Shown here piece by piece: positions 39,278 to 48,353 of a DNA stretch of 64,000 nt (its first letter is position 1; every line of letters begins with the position of its first letter). The position numbers were made by a program, and so were the translations under genes. The DNA is from Synechococcus sp. AG-670-B23 (lineage in GTDB: Bacteria > Cyanobacteriota > Cyanobacteriia > PCC-6307 > Cyanobiaceae): contig QCSL01000001.1 of assembly GCA_003209165.1 (NCBI GenBank), positions 1 through 64,000 on the forward strand, given 5' to 3'. The notes under the pieces are model-generated. The model did no database searches and had not been told where the DNA came from. It worked only from the letters and a program-made list of their open reading frames with translations.

Positions 39278-40822
39278 ATGTCTTACACCCTTACGACTCC
39301 GCTCTATTACGTCAACGATCGGCCGCATCTGGGCAGCACATATACGACCTTGGCCTGCGACGCCTTGGCACGGTTCGAGCGCTTATGCCTGCAAGAGGTG
39401 ACCTTTGTCACCGGCGTTGATGAGCACGGTCAGAAGATTCAACGCACGGCGGAACGTCTGCAGCTCAGTCCTCAGGACCACTGCGACCGCGTCAGCAGCC
39501 GCTACCGCGACCTTTGGAAGCAGTGGGGGATTTCAGACGACCGCTTCGTTCGCACCACGAACCCGAGGCACCTCAAGCTGGTGGAGCAGTTCTACGAGCG
39601 GGTCAAGGGATCCGGCGACATCGTTGCCGGGAAACAAACCGGTTGGTACTGCGTCGATTGCGAGGAATACAAGGATGATCCGGCCGAGGCTGAGTCCCCG
39701 TCATGCCCGATCCACCGCAAGCCTCTGGAATGGCGCGATGAAGAGAATCTCTTCTTTCGACTCTCTCGCTATCAAACCGCCATCGAGGAATTAGTCGCTC
39801 GGGATGACTTCATTGCCCCCGCCAGCAGACGTCAGGAAGTTCGAAATTTTGTCGCCCAGGGGCTTCGCGACTTCTCCATTTCGCGGGTGAATGTGTCGTG
39901 GGGATTGCCTGTGCCCGACCATCCCGGCCACACCTTTTATGTCTGGTTTGATGCCCTGCTCGGCTACTTGACGGCGCTGCTCGATGACGGGGACCCGGTG
40001 TCTCTTGATCGGCTTGCCTATTGCGGTTGGCCCGCCTCCGTGCACGTCATCGGCAAGGACATTCTTCGCTTCCATGCCGTCTTCTGGCCTGCCATGTGCA
40101 TGTCTGCCGGACTTCCTGTACCACAAAAGGTTTTTGGCCATGGCTTCCTCACCCGGGAGGGCCAGAAAATGGGCAAATCCCTTGGCAATGTGCTGGACCC
40201 GGAACTGTTGCTGGATCGATGCGGCACCGATGCCGTTCGTTGGTATCTCCTTCGGGACATCCAATTCGGAGATGACGGAGATTTCCAGCAACAACGCTTT
40301 GTGGATCTGGTCAACAACGACCTGGCCAATACCATCGGCAACCTGCTTAACCGCACATCGTCGATGGCCCGCAAGTGGTTTGATGACTGCGTACCCCCTG
40401 CTGGGTCTGCCTCCAATCCTGACCATCCCCTGGCCCTCAAGGCCGCGCAAAGCGTCAGCAAAGTGATGGAGGCGATGCCGCAGTTAGCGTTCAAGACTGC
40501 GGCCGAGTCGATTCTTCAGTTGGCAATTGCGGCGAACGGCCATTTGAATGACAAGGCTCCTTGGAGTCGCATGAAGGAACCCGGCCAAGAGACGAGCGTG
40601 GCCGAAGATTTATTCGCTGTTCTGGAGACCACCCGTCTTGTTGGTCTTCTGCTCGCCCCGCTGTTGCCCGACCTCAGCGAGCGGATCCTTGCACAGCTTG
40701 GCCAGAGCCTGGATTCAAACAACTGGTCGAATCAGCTGAATTGGGGCAGGCTGACCAGCGGTTCCACACTGCCGAAGCCAACACCTGTAATGCAGCGGTT
40801 GGAACTGGATGAACCGCTCTGA
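39278..40822 (+). CDS. metG: Methionyl-tRNA synthetase
   Basis: TTPLYYVNDRPHLGSTYTTLACDALARF...HGFLTREGQKMGKSLGNV (KMSKS-like). Confidence 0.97.
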   Translation: MSYTLTTPLYYVNDRPHLGSTYTTLACDALARFERLCLQEVTFVTGVDEHGQKIQRTAERLQLSPQDHCDRVSSRYRDLWKQWGISDDRFVRTTNPRHLKLVEQFYERVKGSGDIVAGKQTGWYCVDCEEYKDDPAEAESPSCPIHRKPLEWRDEENLFFRLSRYQTAIEELVARDDFIAPASRRQEVRNFVAQGLRDFSISRVNVSWGLPVPDHPGHTFYVWFDALLGYLTALLDDGDPVSLDRLAYCGWPASVHVIGKDILRFHAVFWPAMCMSAGLPVPQKVFGHGFLTREGQKMGKSLGNVLDPELLLDRCGTDAVRWYLLRDIQFGDDGDFQQQRFVDLVNNDLANTIGNLLNRTSSMARKWFDDCVPPAGSASNPDHPLALKAAQSVSKVMEAMPQLAFKTAAESILQLAIAANGHLNDKAPWSRMKEPGQETSVAEDLFAVLETTRLVGLLLAPLLPDLSERILAQLGQSLDSNNWSNQLNWGRLTSGSTLPKPTPVMQRLELDEPL

Positions 40823-41975
40823 AGAAAGGATGCTGGGTCGCTTGTCACGTTGTGGTTTGACGGCAGCCCTTGCCGCGAGCGCATTGCTGGCCGCCTGCAG
40901 TTCCCGCCGGCCTATCACGGTTGAACCCACGCCTTCGTTCGTATTCCGATCGCTGGATTTGAGTCAACGCGCCGACGATGGCAACCGTGACTGGGATCTC
41001 ACCAGCCCCGAGGCGCGTTATGACCTGACCAGTCGAACCATTCGTGCAAGACGTCCCGAGGGCATCCTCTATCGCGACGATCAACCTCACTACCGGATCA
41101 CCGCCGATCTCGCCACGGTGTTGCGGGATGGAGAACTCGTTGTCCTTGAAGGATCCGTTGAGCTACAGCAGTTGAACCAACGAGGGCTAACAATTGAGGG
41201 AGACAACCTGATTTGGACGCCATCGCAGTCGCGCATGGTGATCAATCAACGGCCCAAGGCCAATGATGGCCAGACGCAAATTCGTTCCCGCGAGTTGGCC
41301 TTCCAGCAAGACAACGAGTTGCTGGTGTTCAGCGGCCCAACCCAGCTGAACCGTGTTGATGAATCAAATGCTGCCTCCACAGTGGTGCGAGGTGGCAGCG
41401 GAACCTGGAATCTGAGGAGCGGTTTGATGCAGGCACCGGGGCCGGTGGAGGCCGTCCGCAGCAATGGCCGCACGCTCAGCGCTTCAGGGCTGGATGGCAA
41501 CACCCGCGAGGGTTACCTCGACCTCCAACAACCGGTCACGCTTGTGCTCGAAAACGACCGCGGACGCATCACCGCCGGTCTAACGCGTTGGCTTTTTTCG
41601 GCAAAGCAACTCCAATCCGATCAACCGGTTCAGGCTGTTTTGCAGAACAGCAAGGTGCAGGGCACGGGGTTCAAGCTTGATGAGCGCAGCGGCACCGTGA
41701 TTATTTCTAGTGGCTGTCGTGTGCTGCAGAAGATGGAAACGCTCACTGCCCAGCGTTGCGCCTGGAACTGGCGCAGTGAACAGGTTGTGGCCGATGGCGA
41801 TGTGGTTCTTCAGCGGACCAACCCGGAGCAGATCACTCGGGCCTCACGGATGGAGGCCAAGATTTCGGATGATGGCGAGATTCGTTTCGGCCAATCCGGA
41901 GCACGGGTTGAATCCACGATCAAGCTGAGTCCGGCGACACAGGAGAAACCTCGCCGGACCCAAGTGTCGTTCTGA
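40809..41975 (+). CDS. lptC: LptC-like LPS-transport periplasmic lipoprotein
   Basis: Lipobox-like ALLAACSS; tandem beta-strand pattern of LptC/OstA type. Confidence 0.8.
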   Translation: MNRSEERMLGRLSRCGLTAALAASALLAACSSRRPITVEPTPSFVFRSLDLSQRADDGNRDWDLTSPEARYDLTSRTIRARRPEGILYRDDQPHYRITADLATVLRDGELVVLEGSVELQQLNQRGLTIEGDNLIWTPSQSRMVINQRPKANDGQTQIRSRELAFQQDNELLVFSGPTQLNRVDESNAASTVVRGGSGTWNLRSGLMQAPGPVEAVRSNGRTLSASGLDGNTREGYLDLQQPVTLVLENDRGRITAGLTRWLFSAKQLQSDQPVQAVLQNSKVQGTGFKLDERSGTVIISSGCRVLQKMETLTAQRCAWNWRSEQVVADGDVVLQRTNPEQITRASRMEAKISDDGEIRFGQSGARVESTIKLSPATQEKPRRTQVSF

Positions 41976-42576
41976 GCCGCTGGGTCCAGCCCTCCAGCCA
42001 TCGCTCATCCGAGCGGGTGAAACAACGGGGCGACCAGCCCCCCACAATCACAGCCCCGTCGTTTCCCATAGGGCACACAATGATGGCAGGGAGAGACGGC
42101 AGCATTCCGTCGAATTCCGCCCGTCCCGGAAAGAGTGTTGTGTTCACCAAGGAGATGGTTTGCTCACGCTCCATGGCCCGCCTGGTGATTGCTCCTGGTT
42201 GGAAATGCCCTTGACTGATCAGGCCCCGGCGTAGCACGACATGCTGACGCCAAAGCACGAGCACTGAAGCCGCTGGCGTTGCAGTCAGCAGCATGTGGCT
42301 GCCCCAGGCCAGCTCCTGTTTTTGAACATCGTTGAACTTATCGTCAATCACCAGACCCTGCTCTCCCTTCAACGGCACCTTCTCAGCTGATTTGGGATTG
42401 GCCTGTGTCCAGAGCACCGCCACTAGCATCAATCCCACCGCTGCCATCCCCGCCAGAACTTCTGCCCTTTGGAGTTCGGGTGTGACGGTCTCCGCCATGC
42501 CCGCATTCGTTACGGTCAGTCCCAGTAGCAAGAGCGCACAGATCAGAACGGCCCGGGCGGAATCTGGCATCAACAA
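41920..42576 (-). CDS. Cofactor assembly of complex C subunit B (CCB family)
   Basis: Two N-terminal TM helices and GAVIVGGWSPRCFTRSDERWLEGWTQRLRTTL. Confidence 0.75.
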   Translation of the reverse strand: MLMPDSARAVLICALLLLGLTVTNAGMAETVTPELQRAEVLAGMAAVGLMLVAVLWTQANPKSAEKVPLKGEQGLVIDDKFNDVQKQELAWGSHMLLTATPAASVLVLWRQHVVLRRGLISQGHFQPGAITRRAMEREQTISLVNTTLFPGRAEFDGMLPSLPAIIVCPMGNDGAVIVGGWSPRCFTRSDERWLEGWTQRLRTTLGSGEVSPVSPDSA

Positions 42577-42632
42577 AGGGTGCTGTCAGAACGCAATCAT
42601 CCTGCTCAAATACGAACACGTGCGTCCCTGCC

Positions 42633-43040
42633 ATGACGACCCCTGAGGCTTTTGCCGCCATTGCCCTTGCCGCCGTTGCTTGTGATGGAAAGCTGGGGCG
42701 AGATGAAGCACATGCCCTGCGTTGTCAGCTGGAGTACCGATCGCTCTACAACGACAGATCTGAAGCTGCAATGGGCGATTTGTTTGACAGGCTGCTGCTG
42801 CTGCTGCGGGAGCAGGGCGTTCAGGGCTTGATTACCACCGCCCTGCCCAAACTCAATCCAACACAGCAACAGTCGGCCCTGGCTGTAGCGGCGCATCTTG
42901 TCCATGCCGACCGAAAGATCACAGCAGAGGAGACCGACCTCTTGAATCAGCTCATCCGTCAAATGACGCTTCCGGACAACGAAGCCCGCATGGTTGTTGA
43001 AGCAATTGAAGCCCTGAACCGCGACATGCTGGACAGCTAA
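42633..43040 (+). CDS. TerB-like family protein
   Basis: AVACDGKLGRDEAHALRCQLEYR...HLVHADRKITAEETDLLNQLIRQM. Confidence 0.8.
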   Translation: MTTPEAFAAIALAAVACDGKLGRDEAHALRCQLEYRSLYNDRSEAAMGDLFDRLLLLLREQGVQGLITTALPKLNPTQQQSALAVAAHLVHADRKITAEETDLLNQLIRQMTLPDNEARMVVEAIEALNRDMLDS

Positions 43041-43073
43041 CGGCAGACTGAGTCGGTAATAACGCTTGATGGG

Positions 43074-43745
43074 ATGTCCCTTTCCGCCCGACGCCTGTTG
43101 GCCAGCTTCCTCAGTTTCGGGGTTTGTCTGCTTCTTTGGGTGCCTGCCAGCCTTGCAATCGCACCTAGTGCCTTGGGTGGAAGCCTGCCGGATGCGCTGG
43201 TGATCGACGATGCAGACGTGCTCAGCCGCGCCAGTCGTGGCGAATTGGAAGCGAAATTGCGCAGTTTTGAGGATCAACGGGTGGATGCCCGTTTGATCAC
43301 GCTACGACGTTTGGATTACGGCATCAGCTTGAACAGTTTCGGTGAGGAACTTCTCGAGACATGGAGTTCCCCCACCGGCAATCCGTTGCTTTTGATGTTG
43401 ATTGAAACCGCCAACAAGCGGTCCGCCGTGGTTGCAAATCAGGAGCTGGAAGCTCAACTGCCATCAACCCTACTCAAAAGCACCGCTCGCACAACAATGA
43501 CCGTGCCGCTTCGAGAGGGTGATCGCTACCGCCAGGCATCAGTCGATGGTCTTACTCGACTCTCAACTGTTCTTTCTGGTGGGGAAGATCCCGGCCCTCC
43601 GCAGGAGATCGAAAGGGTCACCTTGCCAACCAACATCCCCACCAAGGCTGAAACCGCTGAGAGTGATGCCACGAAGTGGGTCATCATCCTTTTGGTACTT
43701 GGAACCATCATTCCGATGGCCACCTGGTGGGTGTTTTCACGCTGA
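43074..43745 (+). CDS. TPM-domain protein (Psb32-like)
   Basis: ALVIDDADVLSRASRGELEAKLRSFEDQRVDARLITLRRLDYG; signal peptide and C-terminal TM. Confidence 0.8.
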   Translation: MSLSARRLLASFLSFGVCLLLWVPASLAIAPSALGGSLPDALVIDDADVLSRASRGELEAKLRSFEDQRVDARLITLRRLDYGISLNSFGEELLETWSSPTGNPLLLMLIETANKRSAVVANQELEAQLPSTLLKSTARTTMTVPLREGDRYRQASVDGLTRLSTVLSGGEDPGPPQEIERVTLPTNIPTKAETAESDATKWVIILLVLGTIIPMATWWVFSR

Positions 43746-43758
43746 TTGAACGACTTCG

Positions 43759-44907
43759 ATGAGCCGCCGTAACTGGATCAACCTGTTCAGCACTAGCCAA
43801 AGCGTTGAACTGTCTGGGGATCTTGAGCGTGGTTACGACGCGGCTCTGCTCATCCAAAGTCTTGAACTGGAGTATTACGGCGACCGGCAGATCCGACCGG
43901 ACCTCAAGCTTTCCGTCCCGCGTGCTGTTCAGGCCACTATTTTGCGTCGCTTTAAAACGGCACTGGCCATCTGCCGTAATTCAGCAGCCAACCTTTCAGA
44001 TCAACGGGGCCAACTGGATTCCCAGGAGCTGCGTCAACTCCAACTGATTGAATCCGTCGTTAGCCGCTATGGATCCCGACGATCCAGCAGTTCACCCTCG
44101 ATCAGCCGCTCACCGGATGCCCTGCCCCGTTCACTCTTGGGTGTCTTCGACAGCATTCGGCTTCAGTTGGATCCTTCAACCGAGGACAGCGTCGTAGCCG
44201 GCTATCGACGCCGTCGTGATACCACTCTGATCTCACTGAGGGTCCTGCTGCTTCTCGTTCTGGTTCCCTTACTGGTTTCGCAAATTGCGGGGACCTATCT
44301 CATCTCCCCTGCGGTGAATCAGTTTTCACCCGAACTGCCTTTCCTGAGTTACCCCAAGCCTCAGCTGGAAGAGAAGGCTGCTGAAAAACTTCGTCTTTAC
44401 AAGCAAGAGCTTGAATTTGATGCCTTACTCAAGGGAGTCCAACCTCTTGATGGTAGTCAACTGCGCGACAAACTCACAGAAAAGGCGACAGAACTCAAGC
44501 ACGATGCTGATGAGGAAAGTCTCAAGGCGATCAAAAATGTCTTTGCAGATCTAGCCGGTCTGATCGCCTTCGCCGTGGTTTGTCTTGTTAGCCGTGACGA
44601 ACTACGGGTTCTTCGAGGATTTTTGGATGAGGCCGTTTACGGACTGAGTGATTCCGCCAAGGCCTTCGCCATCATTTTGTTCACCGACATCTTCGTGGGT
44701 TACCACAGCCCGGAAGGTTGGTCCGTTTTGTTGGAAGGCATTGCGGGACATTTCGGACTTCCATCTAGCCAGAGTTTCGTCAATCTGTTCATCGCGACGT
44801 TCCCGGTTGTGTTAGCGACGATCTTCAAGTATTGGATTTTCAGATATCTCAACCGTGTTTCTCCTTCTTCCGTCGCGACTCTCAAGGGGATGAATGGCAG
44901 TGGTTGA
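43759..44907 (+). CDS. pxcA: Proton extrusion protein PxcA (CemA family)
   Basis: YDAALLIQSLELEYYGDRQIRPD...LLVLVPLLVSQIAGTYLISPAVNQF...ILFTDIFVGYHSPEGW. Confidence 0.93.
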   Translation: MSRRNWINLFSTSQSVELSGDLERGYDAALLIQSLELEYYGDRQIRPDLKLSVPRAVQATILRRFKTALAICRNSAANLSDQRGQLDSQELRQLQLIESVVSRYGSRRSSSSPSISRSPDALPRSLLGVFDSIRLQLDPSTEDSVVAGYRRRRDTTLISLRVLLLLVLVPLLVSQIAGTYLISPAVNQFSPELPFLSYPKPQLEEKAAEKLRLYKQELEFDALLKGVQPLDGSQLRDKLTEKATELKHDADEESLKAIKNVFADLAGLIAFAVVCLVSRDELRVLRGFLDEAVYGLSDSAKAFAIILFTDIFVGYHSPEGWSVLLEGIAGHFGLPSSQSFVNLFIATFPVVLATIFKYWIFRYLNRVSPSSVATLKGMNGSG

Positions 44908-45478
44908 TTCAACAACCGTTGTTGAGCCACCCGATTCAAGCCACAACTTCAGCTTGATCTTGGTGAGCGGACCAGCCCGCAGTGGAAAGAGCCGTTGGGC
45001 TGAACATCTGTTGCATCGACATCCTGTTGTCACCTACATCGCGACGGCTAACTTCCGACCGGATGACCGTGATTGGCAGAAGCGTCTGGAGGCCCACCGG
45101 CAGCGTCGACCGGACCATTGGAGCTTCGCTGAATCCGGAGATGAGCTTGTGAAAGTGATCGACAATCTTGATCCTGGGCAATCTGTTTTGATCGATGCTC
45201 TCGGAGGATTTGTCGCTCATCACCTGGAGCTCGATGCAACGGAGTGGGATCTCCTTTGTGAACGACTGATCGCCTCGATCTCCTCATCGCATTGCACCTT
45301 TGTTCTAGTGATCGAAGAGACAGGCTGGGGCGTTGTTCCTCCAACACGCATCGGTGGATTGTTCCGAGATCGTCTGGGAACCCTTGCTCAAGAGCTTGAT
45401 CGCGTTGCCGACGCCGCCTGGCTCGTTCTCCAGGGTCGTGCTTTGGATCTTCATGCCCTTGGACAGGTGGTGCCATGA
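44894..45478 (+). CDS. cobU: Adenosylcobinamide kinase/guanylyltransferase
   Basis: LVSGPARSGKSRWAEHL...YIATANFRPDDRDWQKRLEAHRQRRPDHW. Confidence 0.92.
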   Translation: MAVVDSTTVVEPPDSSHNFSLILVSGPARSGKSRWAEHLLHRHPVVTYIATANFRPDDRDWQKRLEAHRQRRPDHWSFAESGDELVKVIDNLDPGQSVLIDALGGFVAHHLELDATEWDLLCERLIASISSSHCTFVLVIEETGWGVVPPTRIGGLFRDRLGTLAQELDRVADAAWLVLQGRALDLHALGQVVP

Positions 45479-45966
45479 CTGAGACCGCGCCACTTCGTAT
45501 TGCTCTGTTCGAGCCCCAGATTCCACCTAACACCGGGAACATCGCCCGCACTTCGGCGGCCTTCAATCTGCCGTTAACCCTGATTGAACCCCTTGGCTTC
45601 AAGGTGGATGACCGCAGTGTTCGCCGTGCCGGTCTCGATTACTGGCCCCACGTTCAGCTTTCAATCGCTTCAAATTTCTTGGCTTTCCAAGCCGAGCTTC
45701 ATCCAGAACAGAGGTTGATTGGCTGCAGTCGTCGCGGCGGTGCATCGCTTTCCTCGTTCACGTTCCAACGTGGCGATGTTTTGCTGTTTGGGCGTGAAGA
45801 TACGGGACTACCGGAATCTGTGCGCAAATCCTGCGACACCATCCTCACGATCCCGATGCCCGGAGCGGCTGATGATGCTGGCCGTGGCGGCGTGCGCAGC
45901 CTCAATCTTTCTGTTGCCTGCGCTTTGGTGACCTACGTGGCTGGTCAGCAATTGCGGTTGTGGTGA
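45475..45966 (+). CDS. trmL: tRNA (cytidine(34)-2'-O)-methyltransferase
   Basis: LFEPQIPPNTGNIARTSAAFNLPLTLIEPLGF...LNLSVACALVTY. Confidence 0.95.
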   Translation: MTETAPLRIALFEPQIPPNTGNIARTSAAFNLPLTLIEPLGFKVDDRSVRRAGLDYWPHVQLSIASNFLAFQAELHPEQRLIGCSRRGGASLSSFTFQRGDVLLFGREDTGLPESVRKSCDTILTIPMPGAADDAGRGGVRSLNLSVACALVTYVAGQQLRLW

Positions 45967-46038
45967 TCGCACCACTGCTCCAAACCCCCTTGCACTGGGG
46001 TGTTCGGGTCGTTACCGTCAACGCGTCTAAGGGTCTTC

Positions 46039-47088
46039 ATGCGCGCATCGCTTGCTCTGGCAGCTGCTGTAACCCCTGTTATGTCTTTGGGTCTATGGAG
46101 CACGGTGCCCGGTATTGCAGATATTGCGACCTTTGAACTTGCCGATCTGCCCCCCCTACCAGCTCTAGAAACGCTGGCAGCTGTTGCAGTTGTCAGGGAA
46201 GCCGATACGACAAATCAGATCTGTTTCAAGGTTGTTCGTGAAACATCACTGAGGAGATTTGCTGAGCTGCTCAAGCTGGAACCAGAGGTTCTTGCCACCC
46301 TGAACAGCGTGCCTGCCTCTCATGTTTTTGAGTCAGGTACGTGGTTCGTTCTACCTGACTCAGCGAGGGCTGTTGCTGTGACGTTGTCGTCACTCAATCA
46401 TTCCAGCGAACGTCAGACGTTTCCTGTTGCTGCCCCACCGCCGGTCAGCACCGTTGCAAAAGTCCAAAAAGGAGATTCCCTGGCTGGGTTCCTCAAGCGT
46501 CACGGAGTGACCCGAGAACAACTCAAGGCCTGGAATCCCGGACTTGAACTCAATGCTTTGATGGTTGGTCGCGAACTCCAGATCGCCGAGGCTTCATCAG
46601 GTCAGTCACTTCTTGCCGTTCGCCCGCTCCGTAGTGGAGGTGCGGCTTGGCCTGAGCAGATACTGCTGCCGACTGCCGACCAACCCGACAGCCTGAAGCC
46701 ACCCATTGTTGGTTATCAGTGGCCAACAAAGGGTGTTTTCACCTCTGGCTATGGATGGCGTTGGGGTCGGATGCATAAAGGTATCGATATTGCGAACAAC
46801 ACCGGAACGCCAGTTGTTGCTGCTCGTGATGGGATTGTTTCCTTCTCCGGCTGGAGCGGTGCCTATGGCTATCTTGTGGAAATCGCCCACAGCGATGGCG
46901 AATCCACGCGTTATGCCCACAACAGCCGGCTTTTAGTCAAAAAAGGGCAGGTTGTACCCCGTGGTGCACGAATTTCACTGATGGGAAGCACCGGTCGAAG
47001 CACAGGACCCCACCTGCACTTTGAGATTCGTCGCGCCGGTGGTGCAGCGCTCAACCCACTGGTCAAGTTGCCCGCCCGAAAAGCTTGA
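46039..47088 (+). CDS. LysM-containing M23 family metallopeptidase
   Basis: LysM-like KVQKGDSLAGFLKRHGVTREQLKAWNPG; GWRWGRMHKGIDIANNTGTPVVAARDG...STGPHLHFEIR. Confidence 0.9.
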   Translation: MRASLALAAAVTPVMSLGLWSTVPGIADIATFELADLPPLPALETLAAVAVVREADTTNQICFKVVRETSLRRFAELLKLEPEVLATLNSVPASHVFESGTWFVLPDSARAVAVTLSSLNHSSERQTFPVAAPPPVSTVAKVQKGDSLAGFLKRHGVTREQLKAWNPGLELNALMVGRELQIAEASSGQSLLAVRPLRSGGAAWPEQILLPTADQPDSLKPPIVGYQWPTKGVFTSGYGWRWGRMHKGIDIANNTGTPVVAARDGIVSFSGWSGAYGYLVEIAHSDGESTRYAHNSRLLVKKGQVVPRGARISLMGSTGRSTGPHLHFEIRRAGGAALNPLVKLPARKA

Positions 47089-47148
47089 GTGAATCAAGCT
47101 CATCGTCAACTGCATTACCAGCGGCTGCTTTCAGCTTGAACCAATGAA

Positions 47149-47222
47149 TGTCAGAGGGGAGACTTGAACTCCCGACCTCAGGGTTATGAATCCTGTGCTC
47201 TAACCAGCTGAGCTACTCTGAC
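47149..47222 (-). tRNA. tRNA-Met (CAT anticodon)
   Basis: Minus strand GTCAGAG-TAGCTCAGCTGGTTAGAGCA-CAGGATTCATAACCCTG-AGGTC-GGGAGTTCAAGTCTCCC-CTCTGAC-A folds as cloverleaf; 7-bp acceptor stem. Confidence 0.93.
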
Positions 47223-47269
47223 GCAGGCCCTACAGGCCAGTACCCATCATACATCTCAGGAGATCGGCT

Positions 47270-47569
47270 TCAGCGCATATCGATTGCGTTGAGACGGTCG
47301 CGGAACGATTTTGGCTGGTCATCATTGTTGAGAGACGTCATGGTCTGAACCACGGGTGTCTGTGCTGGCTCGGAGATTCTCGATAGAGACGACCGCTGGG
47401 TTGCTCCGCGATTCCAGCCCAAACTCTTCAGCTGCCCAGTGCGCTTGTCTCGATCCAAGGGTTTCTTGCGCAGATCTCCCTTCAACTGGTTCAGCAGACG
47501 GAAATGTCCGGTGGAACTGAACTTGCGCAGAAGAGCTGGATCCCAGCTTGTGAGTCGGTAAGTCATCAT
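47270..47569 (-). CDS. Small basic hypothetical protein
   Basis: 99 aa ORF alone in its interval. Confidence 0.5.
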   Translation of the reverse strand: MMTYRLTSWDPALLRKFSSTGHFRLLNQLKGDLRKKPLDRDKRTGQLKSLGWNRGATQRSSLSRISEPAQTPVVQTMTSLNNDDQPKSFRDRLNAIDMR

Positions 47570-47687
47570 CTTATTTTACGGCGACGGATGGCTACAGCCG
47601 TGATAAATTAACTAGTGAAACTGGAAGTCGATTCGACTACGTGATAAGTCGTTTGGGTCCTTCAGCTCACTCATTCACTCCCCGATC

Positions 47688-48290
47688 ATGACCGACACCG
47701 GTTGCTTGCGTGTGGGCCAGCAGGCCCCTGATTTCACAGCCACCGCAGTGGTGGACCAGGAGTTTAAGGAAGTCACCCTGTCCCAGTACCGGGGCAAGTA
47801 TGTGGTGCTGTTCTTCTATCCGCTGGATTTCACCTTCGTTTGCCCGACAGAAATCACGGCCTTCAGCGACCGGTACGCCGACTTCTCCAGCAAGAACACC
47901 GAGGTCCTCGGCGTTTCTGTTGACAGCCAATTCAGCCACTTGGCCTGGATCCAAACCCCTCGCAACCAAGGCGGCCTGGGCGATATCAACTACCCCCTCG
48001 TTGCCGACCTGAAGAAAGAAATCTCCACGGCCTACAACGTTCTCGATGAGGCTGAGGGTGTTGCCTTGCGTGGTCTGTTCATTATCGATCCCGATGGTGT
48101 GATCATGCACGCCACAATCAACAACCTGCCTGTTGGCCGCAACGTGGATGAGACCCTGCGTGTTCTTCAGGCCTTCCAGTACGTGCAGTCCAATCCCGAC
48201 GAGGTTTGCCCTGCGAACTGGACGCCTGGCGAAAAGACAATGAAGCCTGATCCCAAGGGTTCGAAGGAGTACTTCTCGGCCATCGGCTGA
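47688..48290 (+). CDS. 2-Cys peroxiredoxin
   Basis: [21 protein letters not shown]...[17 protein letters not shown]. Confidence 0.96.
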   Translation: MTDTGCLRVGQQAPDFTATAVVDQEFKEVTLSQYRGKYVVLFFYPLDFTFVCPTEITAFSDRYADFSSKNTEVLGVSVDSQFSHLAWIQTPRNQGGLGDINYPLVADLKKEISTAYNVLDEAEGVALRGLFIIDPDGVIMHATINNLPVGRNVDETLRVLQAFQYVQSNPDEVCPANWTPGEKTMKPDPKGSKEYFSAIG

Positions 48291-48321
48291 TCCTTCAATT
48301 AACCCATTCGGTATTCTTTTC

Positions 48322-48353
48322 AGCCCTGCCTGTTAAACGGGTGGGGCTTTTTT
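48322..48353 (+). terminator. Rho-independent terminator after the peroxiredoxin gene
   Basis: AGCCCTGCC-TGTTAAAC-GGGTGGGGCT followed by TTTTT. Confidence 0.7.
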